This document shows positions 56,496 through 64,000 of a stretch of DNA of 64,000 nucleotides, in pieces. Position 1 is the first letter of the stretch. Each line of letters begins with the position of its first letter. The notes under the pieces are model-generated. The model saw only the letters and a list, made by a program, of their open reading frames with translations. It did no database searches and was not told the DNA's origin. The position numbers and the translations under genes were made by a program. The DNA is taken from positions 1 through 64,000 of the forward strand of contig JAYEJB010000043.1 of assembly GCA_034716415.1 (NCBI GenBank), written 5' to 3'. The stretch is from JAYEJB01 sp034716415. GTDB lineage: Bacteria; Patescibacteriota; Patescibacteriia; SG8-24.

Positions 56496-56789
56496 CTACA
56501 TGACCGCCCGCAGACCTTCTATCTCATCACCACCGAGCTTGGCGTTCGCGTCCCGGATGATCTCCGCCTCGTGCATCCTGATATCTTCCGTCATCACGGA
56601 CTCACCGCAGCGTATCGTCACGATTCTGTTGCGGATTTTAACCGGCTTCATCGCCGAGGCGATCCGCTCACCGAATCGCTCGGTCAGCACCTTGCTGACA
56701 GTGTCCAAAATCATGGCAGCCTTTACGCCACCCGCGACACCGGCCCGCTTGATCGATTGCGGCATCAGTTTATCGAGGCGTTGCAGCAT
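56496..56789 (-). CDS. DciA/DUF721-like protein
   Basis: 97 residues from ATG 56789, one base after the stop of the helicase gene (TAGGATG); the GTG 56819 start would overlap it. MLQRLDKLMPQSIKRAG is followed by the DUF721 core VLTERFGERIASAMKPVKIRNRIVTIR and VMTEDIRMHEAEIIRDANAKL. DciA loads the replicative helicase in most bacteria, and small versions are common. Coupling to the UvrD-type helicase gene is suggestive. The match is moderate because the domain is short and degenerate. Confidence 0.65.
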   Translation of the reverse strand: MLQRLDKLMPQSIKRAGVAGGVKAAMILDTVSKVLTERFGERIASAMKPVKIRNRIVTIRCGESVMTEDIRMHEAEIIRDANAKLGGDEIEGLRAVM

Positions 56790-56790
56790 C

Positions 56791-59754
56791 CTATTTAGCC
56801 TTAAATTCGCAGACTCCACGGAAGTCGCAGTACTTGCATTGCATGCCGGGACTGGGTGTGAAGTCGCCGGCGATTATCTTCGCGACAATCTCCTCAACCT
56901 CACCCTCGAGCGCGGATAGGTCCTTATCCGCGCCGATGAACGTCTGCCTGCTGTCGTCCTTCAGGAAATGGAAAGTCAGTCTCGTCGGCTTCAGACCGAG
57001 CACGCGACCGGCGGCCAATTGATACAGAAGAAGTTGTCGCTTGTCATCCTTAGACAGCTTCTCCTTCGGCTTACCCGTCTTATAGTCGATTATCTCATGC
57101 GAGCCGTCCGGAAGCGAATCGATCCGGTCGATCTTGCCGCGGAAGGTCTGTCCGCCGATCTTGATCTTGAAAGCCTGCTCAAGAAGGTGCGGCTTCGGTC
57201 TATCCGCAGTCACGCTCTCATAAAAACTGACTAGCATCTTTTTACCGAGATCGCGGTACTCTTCCTTTTCCTTCGGCCCGGGATACCAATCGTCGATCCA
57301 ACATTCCTCGTACATCTCCAATAACTCCACCTGACTTACGGGAACACCCCCCGACCCATCATCACCAAACAGATTCTCCTGTTCCGAACCATCACGCACC
57401 ACAAGCTCTGTCATGAACTTCTCCAGTGTGGCGTGCATCGTCTTACCGAAGCTCATCGATGCCTTACCGAAGATCGGCAGGCGCAGGACGTGCGCGAACC
57501 TATACTGATACGGGCATTTGGTATAGGCCTCAAGCTGAGAAAAACTGAACGACGAAGGAGGCCGATACTCCGGTGGGCCGCTGTCGATCTCCGGTTTCGG
57601 CTTCATATCCTCCAACAGCTGAACGGAAGGGGCGATAGGCGTCTTGTCGAAACCGAGCTCGACCAGGAAGCGCGACGGTTTCTTCTTGCGTTTGCCGCCA
57701 TAGTCCTCGGCTGACGACAGAAACAGCCCGTCCTTGGCCCGAGTCATGGCCACATAGAATAGGCGACGCTCTTCTTCGAGATGCATATCGCCCTCGGGAA
57801 TGATCTCCTTGGTCAGCTCGTCCGGCAGTTCGATCTCACCGCCGCGCCTATTGGTCGGAAATCGCTGGTCGACCATGTTGACGATGAAGATATACGGGAA
57901 CTCGAGCCCTTTCGACGAATGCACCGTCATGACGCGCACCATGTCCGGCCCGGTATTCACGTCAAAAGCGAGCGTTCCCATATCGCCGGATTCGCGTTCC
58001 AGCTCGAGCTCCTGCATGAAACTCCGCAGGGTGGCATCTTCGTGACGCTCTTCATGGCGTTTGATGCGCTCCAGGAACTGCCGGATCAGATTAACGTTCT
58101 CCTCCTTCTCCAGCGTGTCGTACGATTTGAGCTGCTCGATGTAGCCGCTTTCATACAGGAATCTCTTTGCGATGTTCAGCACACCCTCCTTCCTGACGGA
58201 CTGCGAATGTTCGGCCAGATTCCGCATGAGCCGATCCAGGACACCCAAACCTTCGGCGGACAGATCCTTCAGTTCATGTCGCCGTTTGATGGCATCGTAA
58301 AGCGATTCACCTTTCCTGTTGTCCGCGATGTGGGTGAGCTCGATCAGGTCCGCGCCCGGCAGACTGTAGACCGGCGAGCTCAAAATTCGATAGAGCGCGG
58401 AACTCTCGTGATAGTTATCCAGGAGTTTCAGATAGTTGATACAGTCGAGCACGACCGGCTTGCCATACAGTCCTTTCAGCGCCAAGTACTGAAACGGAAT
58501 ACCACGACGTTGCAATTCGGCCACGAACGGTTCGGCATGACTGTGCGACCTTACCAGAATGGCGAAATCGCTCCAGGCGATCTCGCCCGCGCCTTCTTTG
58601 ATCTTGCTGATGGTGCCTATCACTTGTTGGACCTCATCTTTGAGCGTCGCGTAGTGGAGATGCGCGACTTCGGCCCTACCGTCGCGGTCCGCGGTCAGCC
58701 GCTTGCTCATCCCCTTCCCGTCCTCACCACCGAGCTTCACCTCGAGCCGATTCGGGTTGTTGAGCTGGATGAAATTGTAGGCCGTATCCAGAACCTTCTG
58801 CAGTGAGCGGTAGTTGGTGGTGATGACGCATTCCGCTGAATCCGGATAGTCTTCCTTGAATTGCAGGATATTCGAGATCGACGCGCCGCGGAACTTGTAG
58901 ATCGACTGATCGTCGTCACCGACCACGGTGATGTTCCGTTCGTCGCCAGCGAGAGCTTTCACCAACTCATACTGCGCCCAGTTGGTGTCCTGGAATTCGT
59001 CGACCAGGATGTACTTGAACCGCTGACGCAATTCGTTGAGCACGGCCGGTCGCTTCTTGAACAGGTCCAACACGTACATATTCAAATCGCCGAAATCCAT
59101 CTCACCGCGTTCCAGGAGCAACTGCTGGTAAGTATGATATGCGTCAGCGAGTTCCTGTAGGCGCGAATCATCCTCCGCGCCATCGCTACCGCTGCGATCC
59201 TTGTCGAGCGCCCGGTTCTTGGCGAACTCGACGTATTCCTCTGGCGTCACCACCTCGTCCTTGGCGCGGGAAAAATGTTTCAGGAGCGCCTGAACGAACC
59301 GGGTCGGATTGCCGACCGGTCGGTAGTAATCGAGGTCGAAACGGTCGAAGCTGTTGCGTATCAGCAGGTACTGATCGACTTCATTCAACAGACGCGCGTC
59401 GTCGGTCAACCCGATATGCAGACCGTAATCCTGTAGGATGCGCTGGCAGAACGAATGGAACGTCGATATCCAAAGGTCTACGTAACCCATCGGCATCAGC
59501 TTGTCGACACGTTCTTCCATCTCTTCCGCGGCCTTGTCGGTGAACGTCAGCGCCAGTATCTCCTCAGGTTTGGCTTTTCCGGTAGCCACAAGCCAGGCGA
59601 TGCGCCGCGTGATGACCATCGTCTTGCCGGTCCCGGCTCCGGCGACTATAAGCTGTGGCCCGTCATCGTGCGTCACGGCGGCCTCCTGCTCGGGATTCAA
59701 TCCTTTCACCGCCGAATCCGGGGTCAGCTCGATAATTTGTTCGTCTTCAGACAT
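56791..59754 (-). CDS. UvrD/PcrA-type helicase with C-terminal PD-(D/E)XK Fe-S nuclease domain
   Basis: 987 residues. Superfamily 1A helicase motifs: VAGAGTGKTMVITRRIAWL (about 37-55), ILVDEFQDTNWAQ (about 250-262), VVGDDDQSIYKFRGA, VMTVHSSKGLEF and VAMTRAKDGLF. The last 250 residues form a Cas4/AddB-like nuclease: TKCPYQYRFAHVL, FRGKIDRIDSL, HEIIDYKTGKPKEK (catalytic D-x-K) and C-terminal MQCKYCDFRGVCE. With the earlier Cys this makes a four-Cys Fe-S site. It is probably a double-strand-end processing or recombination enzyme, a one-polypeptide AddA-like form. Start ATG 59754. Confidence 0.92.
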   Translation of the reverse strand: MSEDEQIIELTPDSAVKGLNPEQEAAVTHDDGPQLIVAGAGTGKTMVITRRIAWLVATGKAKPEEILALTFTDKAAEEMEERVDKLMPMGYVDLWISTFHSFCQRILQDYGLHIGLTDDARLLNEVDQYLLIRNSFDRFDLDYYRPVGNPTRFVQALLKHFSRAKDEVVTPEEYVEFAKNRALDKDRSGSDGAEDDSRLQELADAYHTYQQLLLERGEMDFGDLNMYVLDLFKKRPAVLNELRQRFKYILVDEFQDTNWAQYELVKALAGDERNITVVGDDDQSIYKFRGASISNILQFKEDYPDSAECVITTNYRSLQKVLDTAYNFIQLNNPNRLEVKLGGEDGKGMSKRLTADRDGRAEVAHLHYATLKDEVQQVIGTISKIKEGAGEIAWSDFAILVRSHSHAEPFVAELQRRGIPFQYLALKGLYGKPVVLDCINYLKLLDNYHESSALYRILSSPVYSLPGADLIELTHIADNRKGESLYDAIKRRHELKDLSAEGLGVLDRLMRNLAEHSQSVRKEGVLNIAKRFLYESGYIEQLKSYDTLEKEENVNLIRQFLERIKRHEERHEDATLRSFMQELELERESGDMGTLAFDVNTGPDMVRVMTVHSSKGLEFPYIFIVNMVDQRFPTNRRGGEIELPDELTKEIIPEGDMHLEEERRLFYVAMTRAKDGLFLSSAEDYGGKRKKKPSRFLVELGFDKTPIAPSVQLLEDMKPKPEIDSGPPEYRPPSSFSFSQLEAYTKCPYQYRFAHVLRLPIFGKASMSFGKTMHATLEKFMTELVVRDGSEQENLFGDDGSGGVPVSQVELLEMYEECWIDDWYPGPKEKEEYRDLGKKMLVSFYESVTADRPKPHLLEQAFKIKIGGQTFRGKIDRIDSLPDGSHEIIDYKTGKPKEKLSKDDKRQLLLYQLAAGRVLGLKPTRLTFHFLKDDSRQTFIGADKDLSALEGEVEEIVAKIIAGDFTPSPGMQCKYCDFRGVCEFKAK

Positions 59755-59831
59755 GTAAGCGATTCAATTACTCGCGGGCTTATCTTATCCTTATTAGGCG
59801 ATAATATGAAGCCTGCCGACACTTACAGGCC

Positions 59832-59860
59832 TTGACCTGGCAACGATATTAAGCTAACAT
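59832..59860 (+). promoter_or_regulatory. Promoter of the first receiver gene
   Basis: TTGACC 59832-59837, 17 bp, TAACAT 59855-59860. Confidence 0.6.
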
Positions 59861-59890
59861 CCGTTATTGCTCTATAGAAAGGAAAGGCGC

Positions 59891-60295
59891 ATGGCAAAAC
59901 CCGTCCTAAGACCGACCGGAGCAAAGACCATTGTCGTTATGGATGACGAACAGCTGGTCCTGCGCTCCATGACAAGACGGCTGACATTGGCCGGATATCA
60001 CGTGAAAGCATTTTCGGATCCGGTCCGGCTCATCCAGGCACTTTGTGAACTCAACATGGAGTTCGATCTGTTGTTGACTGATATGGACTTCGATGACGGA
60101 TCCGGGTGGAGCGGCGCCAGAATCATCGAGGAGCTCCGCCGAGAGGGGTTCGACCAGCCGATGATCCTGTGGAGCGGCGGAAAGAATATTGACAGGGTGA
60201 CTATCGGACCCAACAGCTCAACCCTGAAGATGGGTAAGGGTGATATCGCTGATCTGCTGACCAGAATTTACGACCTCTTGGATATTTCGGCATGA
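59891..60295 (+). CDS. Stand-alone response-regulator receiver domain
   Basis: 134 residues from ATG 59891, behind GAAAGGAAAGG. KTIVVMDDEQLVLRSMTRRL gives the acidic pair, FDLLLTDMDFDDGSGW the phosphoacceptor Asp (about 60), and PMILWSGGKN the Ser at the Thr/Ser position. The Lys is in TLKMGKGD. There is no output domain. The inserted FDDGSGWSGAR loop is longer than usual. The paralogue at 60393 shares the unusual PMILWS. No histidine kinase is nearby. Confidence 0.88.
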   Translation: MAKPVLRPTGAKTIVVMDDEQLVLRSMTRRLTLAGYHVKAFSDPVRLIQALCELNMEFDLLLTDMDFDDGSGWSGARIIEELRREGFDQPMILWSGGKNIDRVTIGPNSSTLKMGKGDIADLLTRIYDLLDISA

Positions 60296-60306
60296 TATGT
60301 GCCAAG

Positions 60307-60335
60307 GCACCACTTGTCTCAGGTGGTGCATTTTC
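60307..60335 (+). terminator. Intrinsic terminator
   Basis: GCACCAC and GTGGTGC around an eight- or nine-base loop, then ATTTTCT. Confidence 0.75.
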
Positions 60336-60392
60336 TATTCCGGTGTCCTATGCTGAATACAGACGCTCTTTAAAGGGCGCGGGAGGTGCAGC

Positions 60393-60752
60393 ATGAACCG
60401 CGTCCGCATCATGTTGGTGGACGATGACTACGACTTTCGTGTGTGTCTGGCGATCGATCTCAAAGGATACGGCTGTCTCGTCCATCAGTTCGAGAACGGA
60501 CGCGTAGCGCTCGACGCCGCGTCAGACGGGTCAGTCGAGTTCGATATCCTAGTCACGGACTGGAAAATGCCGCTCCGGTACGGCGACGAGCTGATCGAAG
60601 AACTGCGTGAGGGCGGATTTACCCAACCGATGATCCTCTGGAGCAGTAATCTACCGCTACCGAAATGCGTGGATGCCACACTTGTTCTCGGTAAGAACGT
60701 CGGCCTGTCGGGACTCACGGCCGCGATACGCCAATGTCTGCAGACACCCTGA
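60393..60752 (+). CDS. Stand-alone receiver domain, paralogue of 59891
   Basis: 119 residues; GGGAGGTGCAGC precedes ATG 60393. RIMLVDDDYDFRVCLAIDL has the acidic triad, FDILVTDWKMPLRYGDELIEE the phosphoacceptor Asp (about 54), PMILWSSN the Ser and LVLGKNVG the Lys. Complete receiver fold, no output domain. Own terminator. Probably a shuttle or a regulator by protein contact; partner unknown. Confidence 0.9.
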   Translation: MNRVRIMLVDDDYDFRVCLAIDLKGYGCLVHQFENGRVALDAASDGSVEFDILVTDWKMPLRYGDELIEELREGGFTQPMILWSSNLPLPKCVDATLVLGKNVGLSGLTAAIRQCLQTP

Positions 60753-60756
60753 CACA

Positions 60757-60780
60757 ACCGCTCATGCGAGCGGTCTTTTC
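60757..60780 (+). terminator. Intrinsic terminator
   Basis: ACCGCTC and GAGCGGT around ATGC, then CTTTTC. Confidence 0.82.
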
Positions 60781-60783
60781 ATT

Positions 60784-60812
60784 AAAAAAGATCCTAGTCA
60801 CACCAGGATCTT
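60784..60812 (-). terminator. Intrinsic terminator of 60812-61270
   Basis: Minus strand AAGATCCT and AGGATCTT around a nine-base loop, then TTTTT. Confidence 0.82.
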
Positions 60813-61270
60813 CAGATGTCGAACTTTGTGATCGGCAATCCGGTAAGTTTTTGCACCGTCAGCTCATCGACGATCTTAATGTTGATGCCCTTGGCCTTTC
60901 GAAGAACGGCAATCTTCTTCAACCCTTTCGCCGGAAACATCCCGCTTTTCCTGGTGCGGTGCTTGACCTCGATGCCATGGACAATCTCCCGGCCGCCGTC
61001 CCTGTCCGTCCAGATGCAGGCCCGCTTGTCGAAGATGAAATCCGGCACATACACCATCGGCATGGTGTCCGACCAATCGGGATGAAAGACCTTGATGGAC
61101 ACGTCCGGAGTGAACGGCACACCCATTGAGTCAAGCAGCCTGGCTACGGCGACCTCACCGGGCGTGACGTATCTGTACTTGCCGTACTTAATCCCGCTTG
61201 ACTTACCTACGACTCCGACGCTCACCATAAGAATCCCGGACCAATCCGCGTCATCCGTCAGTGTGGTCAA
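60812..61270 (-). CDS. Putative PD-ExK nuclease-like protein, copy 1
   Basis: 152 residues from TTG 61270, with AGGAGG 5 bases upstream. TPGEVAVARLLDSMGVPFTPD (about 36-56) could be the first helix with its Glu. MVYVPDFIFDKR and IVHGIEVKHRTRK (about 72-110) give PD...E-x-K, the PD-(D/E)XK active-site pattern, and GLKKIAVLRKAKGINIKIV follows as a helix-strand. It aligns with 61368-61886 in this order. No helicase, methylase or specificity gene adjoins it. Nuclease activity is inferred from motif spacing only. Confidence 0.65.
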   Translation of the reverse strand: MTTLTDDADWSGILMVSVGVVGKSSGIKYGKYRYVTPGEVAVARLLDSMGVPFTPDVSIKVFHPDWSDTMPMVYVPDFIFDKRACIWTDRDGGREIVHGIEVKHRTRKSGMFPAKGLKKIAVLRKAKGINIKIVDELTVQKLTGLPITKFDI

Positions 61271-61335
61271 AAGAACCTCCTATCCGTTCAAGATTATCAT
61301 CTTGCAACGTTCGGACTCATCCGTCAAAAGCGGAA

Positions 61336-61366
61336 TAAAAAACCGTCAGCCCATACGAGCTGACGG
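61336..61366 (-). terminator. Intrinsic terminator of 61368-61886
   Basis: Minus strand CCGTCAGC and GCTGACGG, then TTTTTT. Confidence 0.9.
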
Positions 61367-61367
61367 A

Positions 61368-61886
61368 TCACTCCTTCTTCTTTTTCTTCCTGTGGGGCTT
61401 GCGTCGCTTAAGCTTCAGCGGCAACCCGCCTTTCTTGGCATAGAGTCCTATCTCGGCGTCACTCATCACCATGACGTGGATACCGCGTTGGTCGTACAGC
61501 AGGCGCGCCCTTTCAGGCTTCTTGTCCGATGCCTTGGCTTCGATGCCATGGATGACGAATTCTATCCCGTCCTCCTCGGTCCATATCCATTCATCTCCGT
61601 TGAAGATGAAGTCAGGGACGAATCCGAGCGGGGTGGTCCTGACGGAGCCGTCGGAATTCAGGAACTTACCATCGTTCTTCACCCTGAATCTCATATCCGG
61701 TATGAACCCCACATCGTGCTCAGTGAGCATTTCAGCGAGCAGCATCTCGCCCAGGGTGCAGTAATGATAACCGTTGTGCTCGTAGAGACTATTTTGACAC
61801 CCGACGTTCGCGCTGATGAATTTGATTCCCTTCCAGTCCGCTTTTTTCGCGGACCGGAACCGGTTCACCCGTTTCTTCCCTTTCAT
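61368..61886 (-). CDS. Putative PD-ExK nuclease-like protein, copy 2
   Basis: 172 residues; GGAGCAGGAA precedes ATG 61886. Same order as copy 1: TLGEMLLAEMLTEHDVGFIPD, then GFVPDFIFNGDEWIW, FVIHGIEAKASDKK (PD...E-x-K), then RGIHVMVM. Two extra features are a basic N-terminus (KGKKRVNRFRSAKK) and a Lys/Arg tail (KRRKPHRKKKKKE) that could bind DNA. Separate promoter and terminator from copy 1, so they are duplicated units rather than an operon. Confidence 0.65.
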   Translation of the reverse strand: MKGKKRVNRFRSAKKADWKGIKFISANVGCQNSLYEHNGYHYCTLGEMLLAEMLTEHDVGFIPDMRFRVKNDGKFLNSDGSVRTTPLGFVPDFIFNGDEWIWTEEDGIEFVIHGIEAKASDKKPERARLLYDQRGIHVMVMSDAEIGLYAKKGGLPLKLKRRKPHRKKKKKE

Positions 61887-61952
61887 TTCCTGCTCCCGGA
61901 ACTTGTGAAGGTACCTGGTACACCTTAGACTCTCGAACCTTAACTTACAACC

Positions 61953-61974
61953 AAAAGACCCGCCTGTCGGCGGG
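61953..61974 (-). terminator. Terminator of the ATP synthase operon
   Basis: Minus strand CCCGCC and GGCGGG around GACA, then TCTTTTGG, 20 bases after atpC. Confidence 0.75.
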
Positions 61975-61993
61975 CCTGTCGATTTCTATGAAA

Positions 61994-62428
61994 TTACGCG
62001 CGTGGCCTACGTTTGAGATCCCGATATTTTCTGGCTGTCTGTTCTCGGGCTATCTCGCGTTCCAGTGAAGCGAGCATGGCTGTCGCGGCGACATCATCCA
62101 TACCACGTTTTTCCTCAAGCGCCTTCCTGGCCTCTTCGCGAGCGGCCTCGATCTTCTCCATGTCGAGCTCTTCGGCGCGTTCGGCGGTATCGGCCAGCAC
62201 GATCAGTCGACCGTCCGGCTGGACTTCGATGAACCCGCCGGACACGGCGAGATACTCCTGCTCCTTACCTTCGTGCAACGTCACCACGCCCGGCCTAAGA
62301 TTCGACACGAGCGGAATGTGCCCCGGAAGTACCGTAATCTCCCCTTCCTGCGTGGGAAGGGTCACGCCGTCGACCTCCTTCTTCTCGACGATGCGTTCCG
62401 GTGTCGTGAGTTCGAACGTCAGTTTCAT
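61994..62428 (-). CDS. atpC: ATP synthase epsilon subunit
   Basis: 144 residues. The N-terminal beta-sandwich carries LTTPERIVEKKEVDGVTLPT, GEITVLPGHIPLVSNL and YLAVSGGFIEV, all family signatures. The C-terminal helical hairpin (EAAREEARKALEEKRG, then LEREIAREQTARKYRDL) can inhibit rotation in the extended form. It is the last gene of the operon, 3 bases after atpD. Confidence 0.96.
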   Translation of the reverse strand: MKLTFELTTPERIVEKKEVDGVTLPTQEGEITVLPGHIPLVSNLRPGVVTLHEGKEQEYLAVSGGFIEVQPDGRLIVLADTAERAEELDMEKIEAAREEARKALEEKRGMDDVAATAMLASLEREIAREQTARKYRDLKRRPRA

Positions 62429-62431
62429 AAT

Positions 62432-63829
62432 CTATGCGACGGTCTTTTCCTTTTCAGCGGCTTCAGCGACCTCTTCGATACCACCCTTCATGTAGAAGGC
62501 CTGCTCCGGCTTGTCGTCATGCTTACCTTCGAGGATTTCCTTGAAAGCGCTGATAGTGTCCTTGAGCGGCACGTACTTGCCCTGCGTCCCGGTGAACGAT
62601 TCAGCGACGAAAAACGGCTGGGACAGGAACTTCTGGATGCGGCGCGCGCGGGCCACGGTCTGCTTGTCCTCTTCGGAGAGCTCTTCCATGCCGAGGATGG
62701 CGATAATGTCCTGAAGGTCCTTGTACTTCTGGAGTACCCTCTGCACGCCGGTCGCGACCTCGTAGTGCTCTTCGCCAACGATATTCGGGTCGAGAATGGT
62801 CGAAGACGAGTCGAGCGGATCGACCGCCGGATAGATACCGAGCTCCGTGAGCGACCGGGCCAGCACGACCATGGAATCGAGGTGACCGAACGTAGTGGCC
62901 GGAGCCGGGTCAGTCAGGTCGTCAGCCGGCACGTACACCGCCTGCACGGACGTGATCGAGCCCTTCTTAGTCGAAGTGATGCGCTCCTGCATCGCTCCCA
63001 TCTCCGTCGCGAGAGTCGGTTGATAACCGACAGCCGAAGGGATGCGTCCCAGCAGGGCCGAAACCTCTGAACCTGCCTGCGTGAAACGGAAAATATTGTC
63101 GATGAAGAGCAGGACGTCCTGTCCACCCTCGTCACGGAAGTACTCGGCCATGGTGAGACCGGTCAGCGCGACGCGGGCGCGCGCTCCAGGCGGTTCGTTC
63201 ATCTGTCCGAACACCAGGGTGGTCTTGTTCAACACTCCGGAATCCGTCATTTCGTGATACAGGTCGTTACCTTCACGCGTGCGCTCTCCGACACCGGCGA
63301 ACACCGAGAAACCGCCATGCTCCTGCGCGATACTGCGGATCAGCTCCATGACGACCACGGTCTTTCCGACACCGGCACCACCGAACAGTCCGACCTTGCC
63401 GCCTTTCATGAACGGACAGATGAGGTCCACGACCTTGATACCGGTCTCGAAGACCTCGGCCTTCGTGGACTGATCGTGGAACTCCGGCGCCGGACGATGG
63501 ATAGGCCAGGTCTTCTCGGCCTTCACTTCCGGCTTGCCGTCGATGGCCTGGCCGGTGACGCCGAACATGCGCCCCAACGTCTCCTTGCCGACCGGCACGG
63601 AGATAGGTGCGCCCGTGTTCTTCGCGGTCATGCCGCGTGACAGCCCGTCTGTCGAACTCATGGCTATTGTACGGACCTGACGACCACCGAGATGATTGAA
63701 CACCTCAAGCACCAAGTCAGCCTCACCTTCGCGCTCGACAATAAGTGCCGTGAGAATTTCTGGCATGGCCCCCTCGAATTCGACGTCAACTACCGCACCG
63801 ATTATTTGTGTTACTTTTCCGTTTTCCAT
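62432..63829 (-). CDS. atpD: ATP synthase beta subunit
   Basis: 465 residues from ATG 63829 (MENGKVTQIIGAVVDVEF); the longer frame runs into a family E repeat. The P-loop is GLFGGAGVGKTVVVMELI (about 149-166). GERTREGNDLYHEM has the catalytic Glu, ALTGLTMAEYFRDEGGQDVL follows, and the DELSEED loop reads GMEELSEEDK. Catalytic subunit of F1. The gap to atpG holds a family E repeat of about 90 bases. Confidence 0.97.
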   Translation of the reverse strand: MENGKVTQIIGAVVDVEFEGAMPEILTALIVEREGEADLVLEVFNHLGGRQVRTIAMSSTDGLSRGMTAKNTGAPISVPVGKETLGRMFGVTGQAIDGKPEVKAEKTWPIHRPAPEFHDQSTKAEVFETGIKVVDLICPFMKGGKVGLFGGAGVGKTVVVMELIRSIAQEHGGFSVFAGVGERTREGNDLYHEMTDSGVLNKTTLVFGQMNEPPGARARVALTGLTMAEYFRDEGGQDVLLFIDNIFRFTQAGSEVSALLGRIPSAVGYQPTLATEMGAMQERITSTKKGSITSVQAVYVPADDLTDPAPATTFGHLDSMVVLARSLTELGIYPAVDPLDSSSTILDPNIVGEEHYEVATGVQRVLQKYKDLQDIIAILGMEELSEEDKQTVARARRIQKFLSQPFFVAESFTGTQGKYVPLKDTISAFKEILEGKHDDKPEQAFYMKGGIEEVAEAAEKEKTVA

Positions 63830-63849
63830 ACTGTTGCTACTTATCTCTT

Positions 63850-63935
63850 TGATTCTGGGTCTGAGGGTCGGAGAGTACAAGGGTCTGAAAGGTATTGCCA
63901 TGTACGATACCCTCTGACCTTCAAACCCTCCGACC
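63850..63935. repeat. Family E repeat between atpG and atpD
   Basis: GGGTCTGAGGGTCGGAGAGT and CCTCTGACCTTCAAACCCTC CGACCC are near-complementary halves around TTGCCATGTACGATAC, able to form one long hairpin. It resembles 56030-56098. Confidence 0.75.
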
Positions 63936-63943
63936 CTGAAACG

Positions 63944-64000
63944 TTATCTATTCCCCTCAAGCGCGGCCTTGCCGGAGGATATTTCCGCGATTTCCGCGGT
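63944..64000 (-). CDS. atpG: ATP synthase gamma subunit, C-terminal end (cut by window edge)
   Basis: The minus frame from the window edge to TAA at 63944-63946 encodes TAEIAEISSGKAALEGNR. This matches the conserved C-terminal helix of gamma subunits, where (T/S)xEI-x-EI-x-x-G-x-AALE is typical. Position directly upstream of atpD is as expected. Confidence 0.85.
   Translation of the reverse strand, partial: TAEIAEISSGKAALEGNR

Noticed and set aside
57781..58806. A 341-residue plus-strand ORF
   Set aside because: Antisense to the UvrD-type helicase motifs; no ribosome site or domain.

Overview
The window is about 64 kb of a moderately GC-rich bacterial chromosome. I see no rRNA and no complete tRNA gene. 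Several features suggest a reduced-genome bacterium of the Patescibacteria/CPR type: short housekeeping enzymes, a PriA-like protein without an ATPase motif, a GIY-YIG nuclease set among REP-like repeats, many Shine-Dalgarno-poor starts, and a large share of small orphan membrane proteins and lipoproteins. This placement is an inference; no marker here settles it. TGA is used as an ordinary stop.

Layout. 0-1 kb: a duplicated GIY-YIG nuclease gene inside a cluster of REP-like repeats (family A; core GTCATTGCGAGGAGCGGAGC). 1-1.7 kb: two small unknown genes. 1.7-7.7 kb: a surface-polysaccharide operon (Wzx-type flippase, three glycosyltransferases, O-antigen ligase/polymerase-like protein) with a repeat fixed in frame inside the ligase gene. 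7.7-10.75 kb: a mosaic of a lipoprotein gene, a tail remnant of a second ligase-like gene, a tRNA-like 3' fragment, an AT-rich two-gene cassette of unknown function, a probable serine-recombinase remnant, and palindromic repeats. 10.8-14.5 kb: priA-like, def, fmt. 14.6-17.8 kb: MEMO/LigB-like protein, three tiny membrane-active proteins, lexA, then a hairpin-dense non-coding stretch ending in a strong terminator. 18-20.7 kb: clpB under a perfect CIRCE operator. 20.8-27.5 kb: TIM-barrel-like protein, WecG/TagA glycosyltransferase, gltX, M23 peptidase, an M41-like protease domain, CAP-domain protein.

27.6-42 kb holds many small, mostly single-gene transcription units, most with their own intrinsic terminator: lipoproteins, one- and two-TM proteins, a DUF5662-like protein, a histidine phosphatase, a chagasin-like protease inhibitor, a dGTPase-like HD protein coupled to one of a pair of paralogous 95-residue proteins, and a methyltransferase. 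42-48.4 kb: DsbA-like protein, ftsQ-ddl-alr read from the minus strand, tandem repeats, serS. 48.6-51.1 kb: greA-lysS-cytidylyltransferase. 51.3-56 kb: mreB-mreC-mreD-PBP2, the rod-shape elongation module. 56-59.8 kb: DciA/DUF721-like protein and a large UvrD/PcrA helicase with a C-terminal nuclease. 59.9-61.9 kb: two stand-alone receiver proteins and two paralogous putative PD-ExK nucleases. 62-64 kb: atpC, atpD and the 3' end of atpG.

Together the genes cover envelope building (polysaccharide, D-Ala-D-Ala precursors, Rod complex, division), translation, stress response (LexA, CIRCE-ClpB) and energy. The best candidates for undescribed biology are the AT-rich two-gene cassette (8995-10301), the hairpin array after lexA, the PD-ExK pair, the HD/95-residue protein module, the cationic peptide cluster and the GIY-YIG/repeat unit.
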